19,167 nucleotides of DNA, taken from positions 1 through 19,167 of the forward strand of contig CANQZT010000005.1 in NCBI GenBank assembly GCA_947628335.1, written 5' to 3'. Source of the DNA: an uncultured Clostridia bacterium. Its GTDB lineage: Bacteria > Bacillota_A > Clostridia > TANB77 > CAG-508. Position numbers and translations under genes: made by a program. The notes under the pieces were generated by a model, which worked only from the letters and a program-made list of their open reading frames with translations, made no database searches and was not told where the DNA came from. Of this stretch, positions 1 to 8,632 are shown piece by piece (positions within the stretch are counted from its first letter, which is position 1; the number at the start of each line of letters is the position of its first letter).

Positions 1-552
1 CTTGCTTCTTACTATATTTATTCTTTATATGAAAAATCCGAAAAAGAAAAATTGTCTCAAAAATTAGTTAATAACTTTAATATTTCTAGACTATATTCTG
101 ATGAAACGTATAACAGTGTTCGTACATCTAACGTAAATTTTTATGAGCTTGATGAAAATAAATTTAATGTAATAGGAATTATTGAAATTAATTCTATTGG
201 CATAAATTACCCGATTTTATCCACAGTGAGTAATGATTTATTAAAAATAGCTCCTTGTAGATTTTATGGACCTATGCCTAATGAAATAGGAAATATGTGT
301 ATAGCAGGTCATAATTATAACAATTATAAATTTTTTAGCAAATTAAAAAATTTAAAAATTGGTGATATTATTAACATATATGATTTATCTGGAAATAAAA
401 TATTGTATTCTATTTATGACAGCTACGAAACAAATTATAATGATTTATCATGTACAAATCAAAATACAAATGGAGAAAAAGAAATTACTTTGATTACTTG
501 TAATAATATAAAAGATAAGCGTAGAATTATAAAAGCAAAAGAAAAAAGATAA
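1..552 (+). CDS. Sortase (LPXTG transpeptidase), 5' end outside window
   Basis: Membrane-anchored cysteine transpeptidase that joins LPXTG-type proteins to the cell wall or to each other. The frame is open from base 1, so the start lies upstream and 183 codons are visible; the first residues (LASYYIYSLY) look like the end of an N-terminal membrane segment. Seen in the sequence: the family segment IGIIEINSIGINYPIL, the catalytic His in AGHNY (codon 310-312), the catalytic Cys in TLITC (codon 499-501) and Arg-Arg shortly after (KDKRR), giving the His-Cys-Arg set. Class cannot be fixed without alignment; class B, C or D-like are possible. It ends at TAA in a terminator shared with the convergent LPXTG gene, a likely substrate. 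There is no in-frame CGG in the visible part. Confidence 0.9.
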   Translation, partial: LASYYIYSLYEKSEKEKLSQKLVNNFNISRLYSDETYNSVRTSNVNFYELDENKFNVIGIIEINSIGINYPILSTVSNDLLKIAPCRFYGPMPNEIGNMCIAGHNYNNYKFFSKLKNLKIGDIINIYDLSGNKILYSIYDSYETNYNDLSCTNQNTNGEKEITLITCNNIKDKRRIIKAKEKR

Positions 553-573
553 GTAAACCTATCTTTTTCTTTT
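543..573. terminator. Bidirectional terminator between sortase and LPXTG gene
   Basis: AAAAAGATA (543-551) pairs with TATCTTTTT (560-568) around an 8-nt loop, followed by a T-rich run on the plus strand and A-rich sequence before it (T-rich on the minus strand). It overlaps the sortase stop codon and serves two convergent genes. Confidence 0.75.
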
Positions 574-575
574 AA

Positions 576-935
576 TTAAATACCTTTATAATCTCTAATT
601 TTCTTATATGCATATACAGCCAATATTGCAAATATTGCTATTGCAGCTATCATTGTATAATCATTTGCTCCTGTTTTTGGTAAATTTGATGTGTTGTTAT
701 AAGTACTTGTATTACCAGATATTGAACCAATTGTTGTTCCATTAGTAGTATTAGTTGTATTTGCTGTATTGGTTGTGTTAATTGTATTCGTCGTATTAGT
801 AGTATTCGTTGTATTAGATGTACTTGGAGTATCTTCTGTTATAACAATAGTATCTCCATCTGTAGCAAGAACTATAGTGGCACCTAACAAAACTACTATT
901 ACCATTCCTAAAAAAATTCTTTTTAAATTCGACAT
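576..935 (-). CDS. Small LPXTG cell-wall protein with Asn/Thr repeat
   Basis: 119-aa surface protein and probable sortase substrate. In order: a signal peptide with a basic start (MSNLKR) and hydrophobic core to about residue 25; a short acidic stretch; a low-complexity NTT/NTI/NTA repeat (about 41-68); a Ser/Asn spacer; the sorting motif LPKTG (85-89); a membrane segment (about 93-109); and a basic tail (YKKIRDYKGI). This is the classic cell-wall sorting signal. There is no folded domain, so it is a spacer or stalk-like wall protein rather than an enzyme. It starts at ATG behind GAGGG and a good promoter, and faces the sortase tail to tail. Its specific role is unknown. Confidence 0.85.
   Translation of the reverse strand: MSNLKRIFLGMVIVVLLGATIVLATDGDTIVITEDTPSTSNTTNTTNTTNTINTTNTANTTNTTNGTTIGSISGNTSTYNNTSNLPKTGANDYTMIAAIAIFAILAVYAYKKIRDYKGI
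732..815 (-). repeat. Asn-Thr-Thr coding repeat
   Basis: Tandem 9-nt units encoding NTT with NTI and NTA variants, residues 41-68 of the LPXTG protein. Codons vary between units, which suggests selection on the peptide rather than very recent slippage, but copy number could vary between strains. Confidence 0.7.
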
Positions 936-990
936 ATGAATTCCCTCACTTATTAAATATTTTAATATTATTATTCTTTATCTATTATTA

Positions 991-1019
991 TTTATACTAC
1001 AAATTTTTTTTAATTGCAA
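991..1019 (-). promoter_or_regulatory. SigmaA-type promoter for the LPXTG gene
   Basis: On the minus strand: -35 TTGCAA (1019-1014), a 17-nt spacer, -10 TATAAA (996-991). It lies about 55 nt upstream of the start codon and diverges from the mutS2 promoter. Confidence 0.6.
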
Positions 1020-1070
1020 TAGTTTTTGCCATTTTTTCTAAAATTTCTTTAATTTGTCATAATTTTGTAG

Positions 1071-1095
1071 TATAATGGTCATATTCGAAAAGGAG
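1071..1095 (+). promoter_or_regulatory. mutS2 -10 box and ribosome binding site
   Basis: TATAAT at 1071-1076, with only a weak -35 (TTTAAT-like near 1048), then AAAAGGAG at 1088-1095 placed 7 nt before ATG 1103. The leader would be very short. Confidence 0.5.
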
Positions 1096-1102
1096 ACAAA
1101 TT

Positions 1103-3476
1103 ATGAATATAAATTATCTTGATAAATTAGAATTTAATAAAATTATAGACATATTATCTAACTATTGTATTACATCTATTGGGAAAAAAATTTCTATGGA
1201 ATTGCATCCATTTAATAATAAAACTGTTGTACAAACTTTACTTGCTGAAACTACTGAGGCATTATCACTTATTTATAAAAAACACGAACCAGAAATATTA
1301 CCTTTTTCAGATATTAATAATATAATTCATACTTTAGAAATAAACGGTACTCTAAACACAAAATCTTTATTAGAAATTTCAAAAATTTTTAAAATTTCTA
1401 CAAATTTGAGAAATTACTATTATACGGATAATGATAATAGTAGTTCTTTATTTCCTACTTTGGAAATGTATTTTTCGACTTTATACTCTAATCCTTCTAT
1501 ACAAACAACTATAGAAAAGTCGATTTTAGATGAATTTACAATTTCTGATGATGCCTCAATTACATTAAAAAAAATACGAAAAAATCAAAGAAAACTAGAA
1601 GAAACTATAAAGAATAAATTAGATTCTTTTATTCATTCTTCTTCATACTCAAAATATATTCAAGAATCACTAATAACTATAAGAAATGATCGATACGTAA
1701 TTCCTGTAAAAGAAGAATATCGTGCATTTGTAAAAGGATTTATTCATGATATTTCTTCTAGTGGCTCAACCGTTTTTATAGAGCCTATTGCTGTTTTTGA
1801 ACTTAACAATGAAATGGCTAGTTTAAAAGCTTTAGAAAATATAGAAATAGAAAATATATTAGACAATCTTTCTAAGATGCTTTATCCTTATATCGAACAA
1901 TTAAAAACAAATATAGAAACCATTGGTAAATTAGACTTTATATTTGCCAAAGCCAAATATTCAATTAATTTAAATGCTATTGAACCAAAAATAAATGAAG
2001 AAAAATATATTAATCTAATATCTGCTCGTCATCCATTTATAGACAAATCTACAGTTGTTCCTATTGATATTAATTTAGGTCAGAGTTTTTCTACACTTGT
2101 TATTACAGGGCCAAATACTGGAGGAAAAACTGTTACCTTAAAAACTGTAGGTTTACTTACTCTTATGGCCTGTAGTGGTCTTCATATTCCAGCAAATGAT
2201 AATAGCAGTATTTTTGTATTTGATAATGTTTATTCAGATATTGGAGATGAACAAAGTATTCAAGAATCTTTAAGTACATTTTCAAGTCATATGAAAAATA
2301 TTATAGAAATATTGAAAAATTGCACAAAAAATAGTCTTGTTCTTTTAGATGAACTTGGTTCTCGGAACCGATCCTATTGAAGGTAGTAGTTTAGCTATTA
2401 GCATTTTAGAATCATTTTCAAAACAAAATACTCTTACTATTGCAACTACTCATTATCCTGAAATAAAAAACTATGCACTTGTTACAAATGGATTCGAAAA
2501 TGCTAGTTGTGAATTTGATTTAGAACATTTAAAGCCAACATATCGATTATTAATTGGTGTACCTGGAAGGAGCAATGCTTTTGAAATTAGTAAAAAACTT
2601 GGTCTTCAAAACTCTATAATAGAAAGAGCAAAGAATTTTATGAATTCTAATGAAATTCATATAGAAGAATTATTAAAAAATATTTATGATGATAAATTAT
2701 TAATTGAAAATGAAAAACAAAATATTCAAAAACAATTGAAAGAAAGTGAAAATTTAAAACATTTATACGAAGAAAAAAATAATCATTTGCATGAAAAAGA
2801 ACTTTCTATTATTGAAAATGCAAAATTAGAAGCTAGAAAAATACTTTTAAATGCAAAAGAAGAAGCTTCTCATACAATTCAAGAAATAAATAAAATTTAT
2901 GAAAATGTTGATAACAATTCTATCAAACAATTAAATAATATTAGAAATACATTAAATACTTCAATAAAAAATAACTCCTCTATTTCTAATGTAGATAATT
3001 CAAAAGTTCAAACTCCACTAAAAAAAGAGGAAATTTCAATTGGTATGAATGTCTATGTTAGAACATTAAAACAATATGGTATAGTTACAACATTAGTTAA
3101 TAAATCAAATCAGGTACAAGTCAAGATTGGTAACGCTAAAATAATGATTCCATTATCTAACATTGAAAAAACAAATAAAACTACAAAACCTTTAATGAGT
3201 ACATCTTCATATAAAACTAATAAATCGAAAACTCTAAGTTCTGAAATTAACGTTATTGGTAATAATGTTGAAGAAGCAGTTTTTGTTATTGACAAATATT
3301 TAGATGACTGTGCTATTGCAAAATTAAATACAGTTCGTATTGTTCATGGAAAAGGAACTGGAGCTTTAAAAAAAGGCATTCATTTTTTCTTAAAGAATAA
3401 TTCACATGTTAAAGCATTTCGTCTTGGAACATTTGGTGAAGGTGAAGATGGTGTAACTATTGTGGAACTCAAATAA
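1103..3476 (+). CDS. mutS2: MutS2 ATPase, requires +1 frameshift at CGG 2363
   Basis: MutS-family ATPase with a C-terminal Smr domain; in Bacillus subtilis MutS2 splits collided ribosomes, and other roles (recombination control) have been proposed. Frame one runs 1103-2362 (420 aa); skipping C2363 gives 2364-3476, total 790 aa, the usual length. Seen: Walker A GPNTGGKT (336-343), signature STFSSH (391-396), Walker B LLDELGS-GTDP with the junction exactly after Ser420, the TTHY His loop (about 450), a charged coiled coil (about 519-610) and Smr with HGKGTGALKK (about 748). Without the shift translation stops at TGA 2378-2380, in the middle of the ATPase site. The new frame is closed by TAG at 2346-2348, so the switch must lie within 2349-2380. 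AGG and CGA are used as normal Arg codons in this gene. Confidence 0.93.
2363..2366 (+). other. +1 shift site TCT-CGGA in mutS2
   Basis: In-frame CGG after TCT (Ser). Skipping the C reads GGA (Gly) and restores the conserved LGSGTDP Walker B region. The zero frame ends at TGA four sense codons after CGG. Confidence 0.9.
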
Positions 3477-3518
3477 CCCAAAAATCCTCTGCTATTATAA
3501 CGCAGAGGATTTTTGGGT
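3476..3518. terminator. Strong bidirectional terminator after mutS2
   Basis: Perfect 17-bp inverted repeat ACCCAAAAATCCTCTGC (3476-3492) / GCAGAGGATTTTTGGGT (3502-3518) with a 9-nt loop. It starts at the last base of the mutS2 stop and serves the convergent surface-protein gene as well. Confidence 0.85.
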
Positions 3519-3533
3519 ATATTATTATTTTTA

Positions 3534-4869
3534 TTAGAAATGTTTTCCCTTTTTAGTTGTCTTTTCTTCAATTTTATCATCTTGCTTAAATTCTTCTAAT
3601 ACATCTTCTTTATCAGTATCATTTTCGAATCCAACTTTTGCATATGGTATCTTACTTTCTAAATCTTTTTTATGTTTCTTACTATAATCATATTCAATAA
3701 TGCCTAATACTATTCCTATAATAGCTGTAACTAGAGCAACAACAACAATTATCATTTTTGATTTTTTAACTTCTTCAGTATTTTCTTCTTCTTCATAAAC
3801 TTCTTCGTCTATTGGTTCTGCAATTGTTTCTACAATTTTTACTGGTTTAATTACTAATAGTGAATATTTTGCTTGGTTTCCGTCTTTACTTTTTACAATA
3901 ATCGTAATTATGTTTTCACCTTCTGCAAGATTTTCATTTCCAACAATTTCAATAGTACATTCTTCATTATTTGCAATAGCATTAATATTTAATTTTGTAA
4001 TATCTTCTTCTGTATTTTCTGGTAATGTAATTGTATATTGGTATACATCACTTGCAAATTCTGGAGATAAGTTTACCCCCTCTATAGTTAATGATTTCAA
4101 TGATGGTCTTATAACTTCTGGCTCATCTTCAATTTGATTTGCCTCTACCTCTTCCTCCTTTTGACTATATATTTTTCTAGTTTCTTTATATCCTGTATCT
4201 AATGTTATAGTTAAAGTATTAGTCCCTTCTACTATTTGAACATCAGCTGTTCCTCCACTTTTTACTTTATATGATTTCTTAGTTTTATTATTATAAATAG
4301 TTGCACCTTCTTTTGTAGATGTATTTACAACTACTGGAACACTTTCTTTGTTAGTAACATTAACTGACTCTTTACATTTTATTCCATTTATATAAAGTGA
4401 TGATATTATTCCATTACTTTTTGTACCGATTACTAGTATTTGAACTATTACCATTGTTATTATTTGATGCATTACCACTATTATTATTTGTAGATTTTGC
4501 ATTTACTTTTATTGTAAGACTTTTGTTAATTTTTGACGTTTCTCCTGTTGACCCATCAGAAATATCACCTGTTAAATTTATTGTCTTGTCTCCAGCAGTA
4601 CTTGTATCAATTTTTAATGTTTTCTTCGTAGTTGCATTGTTAGCATCATCAGTTGTATCTACATATTTTGTTGTATTTACTCCTGACCCACTTACTGTTA
4701 AGTTCCAAGTGGCTGCATTAATTGTAACAGTAACTGTTACATCATCTCCCACTGTGGCATTCGTTTTATTTGAACTTATTTCTGCACTCGCTGCATTTAC
4801 TTTTGAAAATATAGCCATAAAACACGATGTAAAAATCATAATAAATAAAATTTTCATTGATTTTCTCAT
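3534..4869 (-). CDS. Membrane-anchored Ig/cadherin-like surface protein, +1 frameshift at CGG 4428
   Basis: Exported, membrane-anchored protein of 444 aa once the frame is restored (147 aa, then 297 aa). Order: signal peptide (MRKSMKILFIMIF...SKVNA); a beta-rich Ig/cohesin-like domain with the segment VGDDVTVTVTINAATWNL; a Ser/Asn linker; a second beta domain (YINGIKCKES...); a cadherin-like beta-sandwich (LKSLTIEGVNLSPEF...YQYTITLPENTEE...NIITIIVKSKDGNQ); an acidic stretch; one membrane helix (MIIVVVALVTAIIGIVLG); and a charged cytoplasmic tail. The shift falls in the low-complexity linker. Without it the first product ends at TAA 4414-4416 and loses the anchor. AGGAG lies 8 nt before the start, and the gene begins 17 nt after the dockerin gene, so they form an operon. 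Ligand is unknown. Confidence 0.8.
4425..4428 (-). other. +1 shift site AAT-CGGT in surface-protein gene
   Basis: In-frame CGG (4428-4426, minus) after AAT. Skipping C4428 reads GGT-ACA-AAA. The zero frame stops three sense codons after CGG, at TAA. The two frames overlap between 4414 and 4502, so homology alone does not place the switch; CGG is the only in-frame CGG there. Confidence 0.75.
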
Positions 4870-4886
4870 ATTAATTTACTCCTATT

Positions 4887-6617
4887 TTATAAATATAACT
4901 CTGTACTTCCTAATAAATATTTTTTCATTTGTAATAAATCACCTGAATTTATTTCTGCATCTTTATTAAGATTCATTGCCTGTTTCTGAATATCTGTTGA
5001 ATTCATAGTTCCTAACAAATATTTTTTAGTAAGTAATAAATCACCCGAATTTATTTCTGCATCACCATTAATATCTCCCATTACCACTAATGTATATTCT
5101 TTATTATTTGAAGTATCTTTCAATTTATATCCTGTTCCAATTTTATTTGAATCATCAATTCTATTTCCATCTTTTGTTACTTCATAAGAAGTAATTCCTA
5201 ATCCTGCTACCAATGATTTTACAGTAGTATTTGGAATTGCTTTTACATTTCCAGATTCTATTACAGCTTGTTCTTCCTCTTCACAAGGTGATAAATATTC
5301 ACTTGCTATATATCCTTCAATACCAGATGCTAATTTTACTTTATCCCAATCGTGTCCATTTGCGTTTGCACATTTTCTTACCTGTACAGCAACAATTTCA
5401 TCTAATGTGTTCATTGTAGCAATAATTGAAGCTGATGTTGTTGGTTCTTTTCTAACACGCACCCCTGTATTATTCATATAATATAAAGTTCCATCATTTT
5501 TTGTAAGTGTAGTTGGCAATTTATTGGCTTTAGGCATATTGTTATACACTGGAATAACAAAATTCAATTTTGCATCAATAATATTAGCATTAACATACGT
5601 ATTATATAATTTTGTGGTTTGGCTCGTTGGATCTTGAATATTGGTCATATATTGGTGATTAAAGCACTTATTTTGTGAAATTGTTTGTGAACTTCCTGCC
5701 TTTAAAACAGTGTCTCCTACTACATCCCACTTATAAAAATATGCTGTGTTTTGACCTGCATTTGTGTATGAACTTGCAAGTAATTTAGCTCCTCCTACTA
5801 TCGCTCTATATGGATCAGTCCATGGTAATAATAAACTATCTTTTTTCTCTTGGCTTTGTCCTTCTGTTCCGTTTTTTGCATATTCTAATGCTTTTGCTAT
5901 AGGACTTCCTCCATCGCTTGCTGCATAATTAAAAAAATTATAATACCCTTCATAACCTTCATATGTTCCTGTAACTGAACCACTTCCTTTTGAACCTACT
6001 TCTTGAATAATTTTAGTTGCAATACTGTAAGGACTCATATTACTTTGTCTTGCTGATTCTAAAATAATTTCTTCATATGACATCTCTTTTTCTTGACCAT
6101 TAACATTAACCTTCATTTTTTTATCTGCCATAAAGGTTCCCTTTATAACACTCTTAATTCCATCTACTGTGTGTATTGTATCATTAAAAGAAATTTCTAG
6201 AAATTGAAATATTTTTACATCATTTCCTAAAAAATTTCTTGGATCCATATAATACTTTACTATATCTGCTGAAGCACATGCATAACCTGTTGCAACATTA
6301 CCACAATTACATTTCCACAAGGAATTTGCTGAATTAATAATTCTGTTATGGCCATGATCAGTTTCTTTACTTACTAACTCATTCCAATCAATTCCTGTAT
6401 AATAAGCATCAAAAGTCCAATTTGGATGATCTGCTTGTAATTGCCTTAGATATACTTGATAATCTTCTGGAAATGCATCTATTCCACTTCTTACGCTTTG
6501 ATTATACTCACTTGCCGCTTTTACCGAATTCCATAATCCTATTATTATATATAATATTATAAACAATACTGTTATAATAGCTACTATTTTTATCATTCTT
6601 TTTCTATTTTCTAACAT
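4887..6617 (-). CDS. Exported glucosaminidase-like wall hydrolase with SH3 and dockerin domains
   Basis: 576-aa predicted peptidoglycan hydrolase. ATG 6617 is chosen because GGAGGA sits just upstream; an in-frame TTG four codons earlier overlaps that site. Order: N-terminal membrane/signal helix (about 10-29); an N-terminal region with a Cys cluster (WKCNCGNVATGYACAS); a GH73-type N-acetylglucosaminidase region with a candidate catalytic Glu in ATKIIQEVG (Glu206) and YYNFFNYAA; a bacterial SH3 domain (about 376-442, NNTGVRVRKEP...GIEGYIASEYL); a beta linker; and two dockerin type I calcium repeats (GDINGDAEINSGDLL and LNKDAEINSGDLLQMKKYLLG, about 511-571). A dockerin implies a cohesin partner elsewhere. 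No in-frame CGG. It heads an operon with the surface protein. Confidence 0.85.
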   Translation of the reverse strand: MLENRKRMIKIVAIITVLFIILYIIIGLWNSVKAASEYNQSVRSGIDAFPEDYQVYLRQLQADHPNWTFDAYYTGIDWNELVSKETDHGHNRIINSANSLWKCNCGNVATGYACASADIVKYYMDPRNFLGNDVKIFQFLEISFNDTIHTVDGIKSVIKGTFMADKKMKVNVNGQEKEMSYEEIILESARQSNMSPYSIATKIIQEVGSKGSGSVTGTYEGYEGYYNFFNYAASDGGSPIAKALEYAKNGTEGQSQEKKDSLLLPWTDPYRAIVGGAKLLASSYTNAGQNTAYFYKWDVVGDTVLKAGSSQTISQNKCFNHQYMTNIQDPTSQTTKLYNTYVNANIIDAKLNFVIPVYNNMPKANKLPTTLTKNDGTLYYMNNTGVRVRKEPTTSASIIATMNTLDEIVAVQVRKCANANGHDWDKVKLASGIEGYIASEYLSPCEEEEQAVIESGNVKAIPNTTVKSLVAGLGITSYEVTKDGNRIDDSNKIGTGYKLKDTSNNKEYTLVVMGDINGDAEINSGDLLLTKKYLLGTMNSTDIQKQAMNLNKDAEINSGDLLQMKKYLLGSTELYL

Positions 6618-6664
6618 ATCTTCCTCCAAATTTATTTGTAAAATTATCCTATTTTAGCATATTA

Positions 6665-6694
6665 AGTATAACATTGTTCAAAAATGTAAGTCAA
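6665..6694 (-). promoter_or_regulatory. Promoter for the glucosaminidase/surface-protein operon
   Basis: Minus strand: -35 TTGACT (6694-6689), 18-nt spacer, -10 TATACT (6670-6665), about 48 nt before the start. Confidence 0.65.
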
Positions 6695-6732
6695 TAAATT
6701 TGACCATTGTAATAAAAATGTAATATGATAAA

Positions 6733-6763
6733 GGACAGAAACTGCAGATGCAATATTCTGTCC
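6733..6763 (-). terminator. Possible terminator after the 97-aa gene
   Basis: GGACAGAA (6733-6740) pairs with TTCTGTCC (6756-6763), 8 bp with a 15-nt loop, 16 nt past the stop of the minus-strand gene. The following T run is weak (TTTATCAT on the minus strand), so termination is uncertain. Confidence 0.45.
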
Positions 6764-6779
6764 CTGGATGTGATATTAA

Positions 6780-7073
6780 TTAATAAATTTCAGAAATTTG
6801 AAGAACTTCTCCTTTCTCGTCAAATATAATACCGATAAGATCAAGAGTATTAAAAAAATTTAGATATCCAATAAATTTATTTTCGGATAATTTTTTTACA
6901 ATCATTTCTTCTTGTATTGCATTTAACTCTAATAAACTTGCTCCAAATATATAGACCATGTCACTATACTCACATTCTATATACTCCTTTAGTTTCAGCA
7001 AGATTTTTTTTGCCCGTTTTTTATCTAACACTACCTTTTTTGCTTCTTCATCTGATATTCTTTTTTCATCCAT
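6780..7073 (-). CDS. Unrecognised 97-aa protein with an in-frame CGG at codon 20
   Basis: I do not recognise a family. The product is cytoplasmic, with a charged helical N-terminus (MDEKRISDEEAKKVVLDKK), a more hydrophobic middle (VYIFGASLLEL) and a C-terminal beta-like segment (LIGIIFDEKGEVLQI). AAGGAGG lies 8 nt before ATG and a near-consensus promoter lies upstream, so expression is likely. Codon 20 is CGG (7016-7014) and the frame stays open for 77 further codons. If CGG caused +1 shifting here as elsewhere, translation would end six codons later (GQKKSC, then TGA). It is therefore either a sense use of CGG, a gene damaged by the decoding rule, or a regulated gene with the opposite logic. 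Confidence 0.6.
   Translation of the reverse strand: MDEKRISDEEAKKVVLDKKRAKKILLKLKEYIECEYSDMVYIFGASLLELNAIQEEMIVKKLSENKFIGYLNFFNTLDLIGIIFDEKGEVLQISEIY
7014..7016 (-). other. In-frame CGG without a frame break
   Basis: AAA-AAA-CGG-GCA in the 97-aa gene. It is the only in-frame CGG in the window not followed by a +1 continuation, and so the key counterexample to obligatory shifting. Confidence 0.75.
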
Positions 7074-7154
7074 ACCTAGTCCTCCTTAAATTATTATTTT
7101 TGACTTTACCCTCCTGTATAAGCGAGAACAATTTTTACTAATAGTATCGTTTAT

Positions 7155-7183
7155 GTTATATCTTAACTTGTATAAAATGTCAA
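7155..7183 (-). promoter_or_regulatory. Near-consensus sigmaA promoter for the 97-aa gene
   Basis: Minus strand: -35 TTGACA (7183-7178), 17-nt spacer, -10 TATAAC (7160-7155). The leader is about 75 nt and holds a second AGGAGG-like sequence near 7110 with no start codon behind it. Confidence 0.7.
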
Positions 7184-7200
7184 TGTTTTAAATTTGAAAT

Positions 7201-8505
7201 TTATACTAATTTTGCAATCAAATCATAATCTTTTACTTCCGTAATTTTGCATTGTGCAAATTTTCCTATTAGATTATCTTCCCTATTTACATTTTCTATA
7301 AATATTACTCCGTCTATATCTAATACATCCATATAACTTCTGCCTATATAATATTTTTTATCAAATGATATATTTTCTATTAATACCTCATATTCATTTC
7401 CTATTTTATTTTCTAAATTGGCTCTTGAAATTTCTTGTTGTAATTTCATAATTTTATTATATCGACTCTTCTTTGTTTGAGGATGAATTTGATCTTTTAA
7501 TTTTGCTGCTGGAGTTTGTTCTTCTTTTGAATATTCAAATGCACCTAATTTATCAAACTTTATCTCTTTTATGAAACTATATAATTCATCAAAATTTTCC
7601 TTTGTTTCTCCTGGAAATCCTACCATTACTGTACTTCTTATTATTACATCTGGTATTTCTCTTCTTATTTTCCCTAACACTTTTCTAATACTTTCTCCAT
7701 TACTTTTCCTGTTCATTTTCTTTAAAATAGGATTTGAAATATGCTGTATTGGTATATCAAAATAATGACAAATTTTATTACTTTTTTTGACAGTTTGTAT
7801 TAATTCATCCGTTATCGTTTCAGGATATGCATATAAAAAACGAATCCATTTTATTTTTTCTATTTTTTCCAATTCTTTAAGTAATTCTGCAAGTTGTGTT
7901 TTTTTATATATGTCTATTCCGTATCTGGTTGTATCTTGTGCAATTACAACTATTTCTTCTATTCCATTTTTTGCTAATTTTTCAGCTTCTTCAACAATTT
8001 CCTCTATTTTTCTACTTATATAAGGTCCTCGAATCATAGGTATTGCACAATATGTACAGTTATTACTACATCCTTCTGCAATCTTTAAATATGCTGTTTT
8101 ATTTCCTGTTGTAATTACTCTTTCCATATAATCTAATGCATCATTTTCTTCTTTTTTACTTAAAAGCTGTGCCATTTCTTTCCATAAATCTGAATAATCA
8201 CTACAAGTAATCCATAAATCCACTTCTGGTATTTCTTTTTTTAATTCTTCTTTGTATCTTTTTACTAAGCAACCAGTTGCAATTATGTATTTACATCTTT
8301 TCTTTTTATATTCGCACATCTCTAATATCGTATTAATTGCTTCTTCTTTTGCACTTTCAATAAATCCACATGTATTAATTAAAATAATATCTGCTTTTGT
8401 AGGATTATTTACTATTTCAAATCCATGTTTTGAAAATAACCCAATCATCATTTCTGTATCTACTAAATTTTTGCTACATCCTAGTGATATAAATCCAATT
8501 TTCAT
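7201..8505 (-). CDS. rimO: RimO, ribosomal protein S12 methylthiotransferase
   Basis: Radical-SAM methylthiotransferase that adds a methylthio group to the conserved Asp of ribosomal protein S12 near the decoding centre. ATG 8505 is preferred over the longer frame from 8535 because AGAGGA lies just before it and the protein then starts MKIGFISLGCSKN, as in the family; this gives 434 aa, full length. Seen: the three N-terminal cluster cysteines (Cys10 in LGCSKN, Cys46 in NTCGFIESAKEEA, Cys79 in TGCLVKRY), the radical-SAM CxxxCxxC in GCSNNCTYC (146, 150, 153), and a C-terminal TRAM region (YEVLIENISFDKKYYIGRS). No in-frame CGG. It is monocistronic or followed by the 97-aa gene; no terminator hairpin was found between them. 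Confidence 0.95.
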   Translation of the reverse strand: MKIGFISLGCSKNLVDTEMMIGLFSKHGFEIVNNPTKADIILINTCGFIESAKEEAINTILEMCEYKKKRCKYIIATGCLVKRYKEELKKEIPEVDLWITCSDYSDLWKEMAQLLSKKEENDALDYMERVITTGNKTAYLKIAEGCSNNCTYCAIPMIRGPYISRKIEEIVEEAEKLAKNGIEEIVVIAQDTTRYGIDIYKKTQLAELLKELEKIEKIKWIRFLYAYPETITDELIQTVKKSNKICHYFDIPIQHISNPILKKMNRKSNGESIRKVLGKIRREIPDVIIRSTVMVGFPGETKENFDELYSFIKEIKFDKLGAFEYSKEEQTPAAKLKDQIHPQTKKSRYNKIMKLQQEISRANLENKIGNEYEVLIENISFDKKYYIGRSYMDVLDIDGVIFIENVNREDNLIGKFAQCKITEVKDYDLIAKLV

Positions 8506-8565
8506 ACTATTCCTCTTTCTTTTTACAATATACAAAATATTTTAACATATTTTGCATATTTTTTC

Positions 8566-8595
8566 TAGACTAATTCTATTTATTTAGTATATAAT
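8566..8595 (+). promoter_or_regulatory. Promoter for purine nucleoside phosphorylase
   Basis: TAGACT (8566-8571), 18-nt spacer, TATAAT (8590-8595). AGGAGG lies 5 nt before ATG 8633. Confidence 0.55.
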
Positions 8596-8632
8596 AGTTG
8601 CAAGATACTTTTTTAAATTATAGGAGGTTTTT

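Noticed and set aside
2378..2380. TGA read as sense (recoding of stop)
   Set aside because: Reading through TGA in mutS2 or the transferase gene keeps the wrong frame and does not recover the known domain. Complete genes here end mostly in TAA, with TAG twice and no TGA, but the sample is too small to claim reassignment.
2349..2380. Intein, intron or stimulatory hairpin at the mutS2 junction
   Set aside because: There is no inserted sequence beyond one base. TCGG-AA-CCGA near the site is a short palindrome with a 2-nt loop that cannot form a stable hairpin and is absent at the other sites.
4397..4969. Long plus-strand hydrophobic reading frame
   Set aside because: It is antisense to the surface-protein signal and Ig-like domain, has no ribosome site and is explained by the AT-rich code of the real gene.
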